From assembly GCA_023432465.1 (NCBI GenBank), contig JAEYUO010000013.1:1-19745 (forward strand): DNA of 19,745 bases, given 5' to 3'. The notes under the pieces were generated by a model. The model did not search any database. It saw only the letters and a list, made by a program, of their open reading frames with translations, and was not told the DNA's origin. Shown here piece by piece: positions 14,065 to 19,745 of the stretch (positions are counted from its first letter, which is position 1; every line of letters begins with the position of its first letter). A program made the translations under genes and the position numbers. The stretch is from Planctomycetota bacterium (lineage in GTDB: Bacteria > Planctomycetota > Phycisphaerae > Phycisphaerales > UBA1924).

Positions 14065-15489
14065 TCATCGGACAAGCTGCCCGCGCAGATAGTTGATCAT
14101 GTCGATCTTCGTGATGAGCCCGTAGTACGTCCCATCGCGCCCGACCACGATCGCGATGCGGTCCGCCCGGAAGATCGGCACCAGCGCGCTCACCGGAGCC
14201 TCGGGCACGATCGTCTCCAGCCGCCGCGACATGAAGTCCGACACAGGCTTATCAAACGCCGCGGCGTCATGTGTCACCGCGAGCAGGATGTCCCCCTCAT
14301 CGATGATCCCCGCGACGCGGTCGGATTCATCCATCACCACCATCTGCGAGACGCCGTACATCTGCATCCGCTTGATCGCCTGGCGGATGGGGTCGTTGGC
14401 GCGCAGCGTGTGATCTTCCTGCAGCAGGTGCCGCCGCGCAACAAGGTCGCGCAGGTCGTTGAAGTGCTCGCGCTCGATGAACCCGTTGTCGATCATCCAG
14501 AAGTCGTTGAACATCTTCGACAGGTACTTCGCGCCGCTGTCGCACACGAACGTCAGCACGTTCTGCGGCGTGGTCTGCTTCCGCGCGTACGTCATCGCCG
14601 CGGAAACGAGGCACCCCGTGCTCGAACCCGCCAGTACCCCCTCGATCCGCAGCAGGTCGCGGGCGGCGTGGAATGCCTCCCCATCGGTCACACTGATCGC
14701 CTCGCTCACCAAGTCAAGGTCGCAGAACTTGGGAATGAAATCCTCACCCATCCCTTCCACCAGCCACGAGCCCGGCGTGATCTTCTTCCCCTCGTTCTTC
14801 AGCGGCGCGAGGATCGACCCTGCCGGATCGGCCAGGATCATCTTCACCGGCTTGCCGCCTGCCGCGGCACGTTCCGTGAAGTATTGCGCCAGCCCCGCCA
14901 GCGTCCCGCTGGACCCCACACCCACCACCACCGCATCGACGCCGCCGACACTCGCCATCTGTTCTTCAATCTCCGGCCCGGTCGTGGCGTAGTGCGCTTG
15001 CGGATTATCCGGGTTGTTGAACTGATCCACGTACAGCGAGTTGGGGATCTTCTTCGCCAGCCGCGCCGCCAGATCCTGGTAATACTCCGGGTGCCCCTTC
15101 TCGACATCGCTCCGCGTCAGGATCACCTCCGCGCCCATCGCCCGCAGGTGCTGGATCTTCTCCTGCGACATCTTGTCGGGCATCACCACCTTGAGCGCAT
15201 ACCCCTTCTGCCCCGCAACCAGCGCGAGCCCCAGGCCCGTGTTGCCCGCCGTCGCCTCGACGATCGTCGGCCGCGGCTCAGCTTTCGGGTTCAGCCTGCC
15301 ATCCTTCTCCGCGGCCTCGATCATCGACAGACCGATGCGGTCCTTGATCGAGCCCGCGGGGTTGGCAAGCTCCATCTTGCCAAACAGGCGGCACTTGCCC
15401 GCATCCATCTTGGTGAACTCGAGGATCGGCGTGCGGCCGATCATCTGAAGGATGCTGGTGAACGGTGGTGTGAGCGGCATCTGCGGCAT
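14065..15489 (-). CDS. cbs: Cystathionine beta-synthase with C-terminal tandem CBS domains
   Basis: A 474-residue PLP enzyme. The catalytic part belongs to the cysteine synthase/CBS fold: the PLP lysine is K49 in NPAGSIKDRIG, the substrate loop is EATAGNTGLGLA (78-89), and the phosphate loop is GVGSSGTLAG (190-199). Two CBS domains follow at about 354-474 (VSQMVVMDESDRVAGIIDEGD and IAIVVGRDGTYYGLIT regions), where nucleotides or SAM may bind. There is no N-terminal heme region as in animal CBS. It probably condenses homocysteine with serine to cystathionine. An open frame reaches 15867, but it overlaps pyrC in another frame. ATG 15489 or the ATG 9 bp later fits the family start. Confidence 0.94.
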   Translation of the reverse strand: MPQMPLTPPFTSILQMIGRTPILEFTKMDAGKCRLFGKMELANPAGSIKDRIGLSMIEAAEKDGRLNPKAEPRPTIVEATAGNTGLGLALVAGQKGYALKVVMPDKMSQEKIQHLRAMGAEVILTRSDVEKGHPEYYQDLAARLAKKIPNSLYVDQFNNPDNPQAHYATTGPEIEEQMASVGGVDAVVVGVGSSGTLAGLAQYFTERAAAGGKPVKMILADPAGSILAPLKNEGKKITPGSWLVEGMGEDFIPKFCDLDLVSEAISVTDGEAFHAARDLLRIEGVLAGSSTGCLVSAAMTYARKQTTPQNVLTFVCDSGAKYLSKMFNDFWMIDNGFIEREHFNDLRDLVARRHLLQEDHTLRANDPIRQAIKRMQMYGVSQMVVMDESDRVAGIIDEGDILLAVTHDAAAFDKPVSDFMSRRLETIVPEAPVSALVPIFRADRIAIVVGRDGTYYGLITKIDMINYLRGQLVR

Positions 15490-15560
15490 AGTTGCGTAGT
15501 TTAGCGAATGCCGCGCACGTGTGAATCGTCCCCGGCCGATTCCCGGCCAGTTGGGGGTTA

Positions 15561-16982
15561 TCAGGCTCGCACGCTCGCGTGCGCCCCCGAAACCGCACGC
15601 TTCGGCGCGGCACGATCCGCCAATCGCTCCATCCGCACCTCGCCGCCGACGATGGTCGCGACCGCGCGGCCCTTTACTTCGCGCCCCAGAAACGGCGTAT
15701 TGCGGGACTTCCCGGCCAAGTCCGCCGGCGAGATCTTCCACTTCATCCCCGGGTCGATCAGCGTGATGTCCCCCGCGCCGCCGACATGCAGCCGACCGAG
15801 CCCGAGCCCCGCCGCGGGCCCCGATGCAGAACCGGCATGGTTGGCATCCAGTTGATCCAGCAGGCACAGCCGCGCCGGCTCGATGGTGAGCATCGCGACC
15901 AGCCGCGGCCAGTCGATGACGCCCGGCGTGATCAGCGCCTCGATGTACAGCGCAAGCGCCGTCTCGAGCCCGATGATCCCGAACGGCGCGTTGTCGAAAT
16001 CGAGGGCCTTGCGCTCCGGCGTGTGCGGCGCATGGTCGGTCGCCAGCAGCGTGATCGTGCCATCGGCTACGCCCTCAAGAATCGCCGCGATGTCGGATTT
16101 CTCCCGCAGCGGCGGGTTCATCTTCGCCGCGGTCCAGTAGCCGCCATTCTTCTCGACCTCTTCATGGGTCAGCAGAAGATGGTGTGGCGAGACTTCCGCC
16201 GAGACAGGTTGCTTCTCGGCCCGCGCACGGCGGATGATCTTGACCGAGCCGCCGCTGGAAAGGTGCTGCACGTGGTAGTGGCACCCGATCCCGCGATTCA
16301 GCCGCACATCGCGCTCGATCATCACCTCTTCCGCCACCCGCGGCCATCCCGTCAGCCCCAGCCGCGTCGAGACACTCCCCGCGTGCATCGCCGCGCCACG
16401 CGTCAGCGTCGGTTCCTGGCAGTGCTGCATGAGCGCCATGCCCGTGGGCTTGATGTACGTCAGTGCCTTGGCCATCAGCCCCGCCGACGCAATGCCATCG
16501 CCGTCATCCGTGAAGCCGACCGCACCCGCCCCCGCCATCAGCATGATCTCGGCGAGTTCTTCACCCTTGCGGCCCTTGCTCGCCGCGCCGACCGGGAACA
16601 CCCGGCACTTCCCCGTGATCTGCGCCTGCCGATACACAAACTCCACCATCGCGTCGTCATCGATCGCTGGCGTCGTGTTGGGCATGCAGCAGACACTGGT
16701 GAACCCCCCCGCCACCGCCGCGGCCGTTCCCGTCGCGATCGTCTCCTGATCCTCGCCGCCCGGCTCGCGCAGGTGTACGTGCGGGTCGATGAGCCCGGGC
16801 GTCAGGATCAACCCCTCGCCGTCGATCACCCGCTCCGCGCCCGATGCCGACAGGCCGGCCTTGTGCGTCCGCCGCGGGGCAACCGCCGCGATCAGGCCGT
16901 CGGCAATCGCAACATCCCCGATCTCATCGAGGTTGGTGGCGGGGTCGATGATGCGTGCGCCGGTGATCAGCAGGCTGGGCAT
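15561..16982 (-). CDS. pyrC: Dihydroorotase (PyrC, type I)
   Basis: A 473-residue amidohydrolase of pyrimidine synthesis, interconverting N-carbamoyl-L-aspartate and dihydroorotate. Metal and substrate residues are present: H68 and H70 in DPHVHLREPG, a Cys-rich CCMPNT (98-103), D159/D160 in GFTDDGDG, H187, H240 and D316 in ATDHAPHT. With the HxH intact it should be the active form, not the inactive PyrC' paralogue. The C-terminal 20 or so residues (after MERLAD) are non-conserved. The open frame extends to 17138, but that part reads through a heptamer repeat into the aroA 3' end. ATG 16982 begins the usual LLITGARIIDP. The array at 17000-17034 ends 17 bp before this start, and no Shine-Dalgarno is seen. 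Confidence 0.95.
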   Translation of the reverse strand: MPSLLITGARIIDPATNLDEIGDVAIADGLIAAVAPRRTHKAGLSASGAERVIDGEGLILTPGLIDPHVHLREPGGEDQETIATGTAAAVAGGFTSVCCMPNTTPAIDDDAMVEFVYRQAQITGKCRVFPVGAASKGRKGEELAEIMLMAGAGAVGFTDDGDGIASAGLMAKALTYIKPTGMALMQHCQEPTLTRGAAMHAGSVSTRLGLTGWPRVAEEVMIERDVRLNRGIGCHYHVQHLSSGGSVKIIRRARAEKQPVSAEVSPHHLLLTHEEVEKNGGYWTAAKMNPPLREKSDIAAILEGVADGTITLLATDHAPHTPERKALDFDNAPFGIIGLETALALYIEALITPGVIDWPRLVAMLTIEPARLCLLDQLDANHAGSASGPAAGLGLGRLHVGGAGDITLIDPGMKWKISPADLAGKSRNTPFLGREVKGRAVATIVGGEVRMERLADRAAPKRAVSGAHASVRA

Positions 16983-16999
16983 GGGGGAGGATACGTGCG

Positions 17000-17034
17000 G
17001 ATTTTGGATTGCGGATTTTGGATTTTGGATTCGC
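17000..17034. repeat. Heptamer tandem repeat (GATTnnn), second array
   Basis: Five units: GATTTTG, GATTGCG, GATTTTG, GATTTTG, GATTCGC. The first three match the array at 5503-5537 in order and sequence. It sits in the 97-bp gap between aroA and pyrC and would be the A/C-rich mRNA leader of pyrC (unit CAAAATC on the coding strand), 17 nt from its start codon. Confidence 0.9.
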
Positions 17035-17079
17035 CAAACGAGGCATGGGCCGTACCCGTGCATGCCCGACCTGACCCCG

Positions 17080-18477
17080 CTAAACAGGGCGTAGGCGAGC
17101 AAGATCCTGCCAGAACCCCGGGTACGTCTTGCCGACACACCCCGGGTCGCGGATCGACACGCCGCCGCGGCGGAGGCCGATCAATGCCAGCGACATCGCC
17201 ATGCGGTGGTCGTCATACGTGTCAAACACCACCTCATCAGTCGTCACCCGGGCAGGCGGTGTAATCATGATCCCTTCATCGCCCGCATCCGCAAACGGCT
17301 CGATCTTCGCGCCGATCTTCGACAACTCGTTGACCATCGCGGCGATGCGATCCGTCTCCTTGACGCGGAGCGTGCGCAGGCCGGAGAGGCGGGATGGACC
17401 CTGGGCGAAGCACGCGACCGCGGCGAGCGTCATCGCGGCATCGGGCATGTCGTAAAGATCCGCATCGATCGGCAGCAGCTCCTGAGGGCCGCGGATCGCG
17501 ATCCCCGATGCCGTGAACTCAACCGCCGCGCCCATGCGGTGGAGCAGGCGGACGAAGCGTGCATCGCCCTGGAGCGAGCACGGCCCCGCGCCCCCCTCCA
17601 GCCACAAGCCCGGAACCAACATGTGCGAACCCGGGCAGAGCGCCGCCGCGGCCCAGAAGTACGTCGCGCCGCTGGCATCCGGCTCAACGTCGTACGTGAA
17701 ACAGTTCAGGCCCCGCGCTTCGCGCGTGCCACTCGGGAAGATCGTGACAGGACCGGGCGTTGCGCCTTTCGCCTGCGCCCCGCAGCGTCGGAGAATCGCG
17801 GCGGACATGTCGATGTACGTCGGGCTCGTCGGCGGCTCGGCGAACTTCACAGTCAAACCGCAGGGCATCCACGGCGCGATGAGCATGAGCGCGGAGATGA
17901 ACTGACTGGACGCGGTGCGAGAGAAGGAGGCCTCGTTCTTCAAAGCGGCGGGATCTGCGGGGTGAATATGAATGGGCGGATACCCCGCCTGCCCGAGATA
18001 CTCAACCCGTCCGCCCAGCGAGCGGAGCGCATCGGCGAGTTCGCCGATCGGCCGCTGCCGCATGCGGGCATTGCCATCAATGACAATGCCGCCCGAGCCT
18101 GGCGGTGCGAGCATCGCCGCCGCGGCGAGGAACCGGGTCGCGGTGCCCGCATTGCCGAGGTCGAGCGTGATCGGCTCGCTTCCCACCTGCCACCGGCCCC
18201 CCACTCCCGTGATGTGGAGCGTGTGCGGAGCGGAGGAATCAGTCGAGACCTTCGCACCCAGTGCCTGAATCGCGGCGAGCATCCGCTTCGCATCGTCTGC
18301 ATCAGTGAGCGGGTTGTGCAGCGTGGATGTGCCGCGGGCAAGCGCGGCCAGCAGCAACGCGCGGTTGGTGAGGCTCTTGGAGCCGGGGGGGCGGATGGCG
18401 ACATCAAACCGCCGCCCAACACGAATAGGCTCGATTGGGAGTGGATCGGGAAGCGGATTGGGCGGAACGATCGTCAC
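17080..18477 (-). CDS. aroA: 3-phosphoshikimate 1-carboxyvinyltransferase (EPSP synthase)
   Basis: A 465-residue enzyme of the shikimate pathway. It joins phosphoenolpyruvate and shikimate 3-phosphate to EPSP. Motifs are complete: PGSKSLTNRA with K34, LGNAGTATRFLAA (108-119), DGNARMRQRPIGELADAL (134-151), SSQFISAL, PDAAMT with D346, VKETDR with E374 and TYDDHRMAMSLAL (420-432). In GNAGTATRF the position equal to E. coli P101 is Phe, a change seen in other natural EPSP synthases. The first 20 residues are a proline-rich lead. The ATG at 18477 lacks a strong ribosome site. It is the first gene of the same-strand run aroA-pyrC-cbs-lyase-hrpA, and the 85 bp upstream separate it from the zinc-finger gene on the same strand. 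Confidence 0.96.
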   Translation of the reverse strand: MTIVPPNPLPDPLPIEPIRVGRRFDVAIRPPGSKSLTNRALLLAALARGTSTLHNPLTDADDAKRMLAAIQALGAKVSTDSSAPHTLHITGVGGRWQVGSEPITLDLGNAGTATRFLAAAAMLAPPGSGGIVIDGNARMRQRPIGELADALRSLGGRVEYLGQAGYPPIHIHPADPAALKNEASFSRTASSQFISALMLIAPWMPCGLTVKFAEPPTSPTYIDMSAAILRRCGAQAKGATPGPVTIFPSGTREARGLNCFTYDVEPDASGATYFWAAAALCPGSHMLVPGLWLEGGAGPCSLQGDARFVRLLHRMGAAVEFTASGIAIRGPQELLPIDADLYDMPDAAMTLAAVACFAQGPSRLSGLRTLRVKETDRIAAMVNELSKIGAKIEPFADAGDEGIMITPPARVTTDEVVFDTYDDHRMAMSLALIGLRRGGVSIRDPGCVGKTYPGFWQDLARLRPV

Positions 18478-18562
18478 AGGGCGATGGTACGCGGGGCGCA
18501 GCGCGACAATGCACGGACTGGGCTGCTACGTTGCGTTGAGGCCCAAGCAAAGCACGACGGGC

Positions 18563-19345
18563 TCACCTCGACGCTGAACGATGCTGGCTGCTGATATGAC
18601 GCACAAATTCTCGCCAACTTGAGAAGCTCCTGCCGCATTCGGAGCACAAGAGCAACCCGCGACGACGAAGTACTGTCGGACCTTTCTTCGATTGCGACTC
18701 TCCACTGATTGGCCAGTAAGGATCTCTTGAACCGCGGTACTTGGAACGGGCCGCTCCCCGTCTGTCTACAGGATCTGTCCCCACGATCGAAGCCATCTCG
18801 CCAGGCTTTCCATCAACTTCTGGACATGGCGTTCGAGTCTGCGAGCGATTCGCACGTACGCCTCGCCTCTTGCCGGCTCGCAATGACCCGCGAGACATTC
18901 CGGATCCGAAATTTCCACAATCAGGATCACCCGGCTGGAGAATCCCCCTCCCGCCGCATCGAAAGCAGTTTACATTGCCGCCACAGGAGCACCAGACAAG
19001 CTTGCGAGCACTGGGTGTCTCCGATCCCGTCGTTGGCACGTCAGGACGAGAGACACTCCGATTTGCTCGCCGTTGGTGACCAAAACGGACCAGCCGCGTT
19101 GGAACCAACCCAGCCCTCATCAACTTCTGGTAGAGCTCGGCGTCAATATCGTAGACCCAGTTCTGAAGCGACTTTGACCAGCCCCTGTTCTGCGATTGAG
19201 CCGTGAGAAGCTCTTCGATTCGGCGTTTTGCAAGCAAAGCGGCACGCTCGGAAACCTTGCCCAAGCTGACACAACGGCGATGCCCGTCGAGCGTGGCAAA
19301 CCGAACGTGTGCAGCTCCGTAGGCGGTCCACGATACACTGGCCAT
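18563..19345 (-). CDS. Chimeric protein: integrase N-terminal fragment joined to zinc-binding regions
   Basis: A 260-residue frame. Residues 1-84 (for example HVRFATLDGHRRCVSLGKV, then a helix ending RIEELL, then DIDAELYQKLMRAGLVP) look like the N-terminal DNA-binding arm of planctomycete tyrosine recombinases. The SAM-like and catalytic domains that should follow are absent. Instead there is a CxC...CxxC ribbon in WCSCGGNVNCFRCGGRG (C119, C121, C127, C130). A basic linker follows, and a C-terminal C2H2 finger has C234, C237, H250 and H255. The frame stays open to 19396. It is either a true fusion or an integrase remnant run into an unrelated gene. Codon use and GC are unlike the operon beside it, suggesting transferred DNA. 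No function is assigned. Confidence 0.55.
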   Translation of the reverse strand: MASVSWTAYGAAHVRFATLDGHRRCVSLGKVSERAALLAKRRIEELLTAQSQNRGWSKSLQNWVYDIDAELYQKLMRAGLVPTRLVRFGHQRRANRSVSRPDVPTTGSETPSARKLVWCSCGGNVNCFRCGGRGILQPGDPDCGNFGSGMSRGSLRAGKRRGVRANRSQTRTPCPEVDGKPGEMASIVGTDPVDRRGAARSKYRGSRDPYWPISGESQSKKGPTVLRRRGLLLCSECGRSFSSWREFVRHISSQHRSASR

Positions 19346-19450
19346 ACCCAAACCGTACGCAGCACGCTGGCCAATCGGGCAGGGAATTCTTGCCAATCAT
19401 CGTGCCTTCGGTCGATGACGCTGCAAGTGCCAGTCAGGAGAGACACAACC

Positions 19451-19669
19451 ATGCGAAAGCGCAAGAGAGTTCGACCGTCGAGCATTTCACACATCATCAT
19501 CGAGAGCCGCCATCCGGCAACGATGAAGTCCGTGCCGGGCCAGAACGTTCAACTGGAGTACTGCGCCGACTTGCGGTGCTTTTACTACTTTCCCGGTCCC
19601 ACTCACGAAGCCGCGATTACCGCAGGCGCCAAGACCAAGACACGAGCGAAGCGAAGGAAGCAACGCTGA
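19451..19669 (+). CDS. Small basic hypothetical protein
   Basis: A 72-residue protein rich in Arg and Lys, with basic ends (MRKRKRVR and AKRRKQR) and a hydrophobic/aromatic middle (QLEYCADLRCFYYFPG, two cysteines five residues apart). I do not recognise the family. A good ribosome site (AGGAG, 19436-19440) lies 10 bp before the ATG at 19451, which favours this start over the longer open frame from 19196 that overlaps the opposite-strand integrase-like gene. The basic ends suggest nucleic-acid binding, but this is inference only. It is divergent from the integrase/zinc-finger chimera and ends 57 bp before a hairpin. Confidence 0.45.
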   Translation: MRKRKRVRPSSISHIIIESRHPATMKSVPGQNVQLEYCADLRCFYYFPGPTHEAAITAGAKTKTRAKRRKQR

Positions 19670-19725
19670 GTGAGACTTGGCGTGCTCGGCGGCCCAAGGC
19701 GGATACAAGCGCCGGCTTGAATCCG

Positions 19726-19742
19726 GTGCCCCTCCGGGGCAC
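19726..19742. repeat. Perfect inverted repeat at right window edge
   Basis: GTGCCCC and GGGGCAC form a 7-bp stem with a TCC loop, 57 bp after the small basic gene. The window ends three bases later, so whether a T-run follows is not visible. It could be a terminator for the small gene or the start of an RNA or repeat beyond the edge. Confidence 0.6.
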
Positions 19743-19745
19743 GGG

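Noticed and set aside
15490..15867. N-terminal extension of cystathionine beta-synthase
   Set aside because: This part overlaps pyrC on the same strand in another frame and shows no similarity to heme or other CBS N-terminal regions.
14020..17264. Long plus-strand open frames antisense to cbs and pyrC
   Set aside because: No domain match by eye, Arg/His-rich, and fully covered by well-supported genes on the other strand.
19710..19745. Possible tRNA 3' half at the right edge
   Set aside because: A T-arm-like stem-loop with loop CTTGAAT is present, but it departs from the TTCRANY loop, and no matching acceptor, D-arm or anticodon arm is found upstream.

Overview
This window looks like chromosome of a GC-rich planctomycete, most likely from the Phycisphaerae. 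That placement is inferred from gene content and style. A membrane protein carries the N-terminal CxxC...CxxC ribbon common in that group. HrpA carries a C-terminal DUF3418-like region. A fragment resembles the N-terminus of planctomycete tyrosine recombinases. Short palindromic and heptamer/octamer repeats are scattered between and inside genes. No rRNA, complete tRNA, CRISPR array or intact insertion sequence is visible.

Layout, left to right. Positions 1-123 are the end of a perfect 8-bp tandem repeat that runs off the left edge. Two minus-strand genes follow: a Fur/PerR-like regulator without structural-zinc cysteines, and a GNAT acetyltransferase. A plus-strand run comes next: an antitoxin-like small gene overlapping a truncated partner, a zinc-ribbon membrane protein, an MFS exporter, ispG (isoprenoid MEP pathway) and a lipoprotein alpha/beta hydrolase. 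The lipoprotein gene converges on a minus-strand secreted TraB/TIKI-like protein that has a GspG-type pseudopilin domain embedded in it, the most unusual protein here. An SRPBCC protein lies between this gene and hrpA.

From 18477 down to 8367, five minus-strand genes are closely spaced: aroA (shikimate pathway), pyrC (pyrimidine synthesis), cystathionine beta-synthase, a cystathionine gamma-lyase/synthase-type enzyme, and hrpA (DEAH RNA helicase). Gaps are 97, 71, 59 and 32 bp, so they may be co-transcribed. The two cystathionine enzymes together make a reverse transsulfuration route from homocysteine to cysteine. The right end (about 18563-19745) looks accessory and less GC-rich. It holds an integrase-fragment/zinc-finger chimera, a small basic hypothetical protein, and a hairpin at the window edge.

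A recurring theme is short palindromes and short-unit tandem repeats that sit at gene ends, in leaders and in-frame inside proteins. In HrpA they coincide with extra loops that E. coli HrpA lacks. They resemble in principle the in-frame palindromic elements known from Rickettsia. No intergenic stretch exceeds about 165 bp, and none holds an obvious missed gene.
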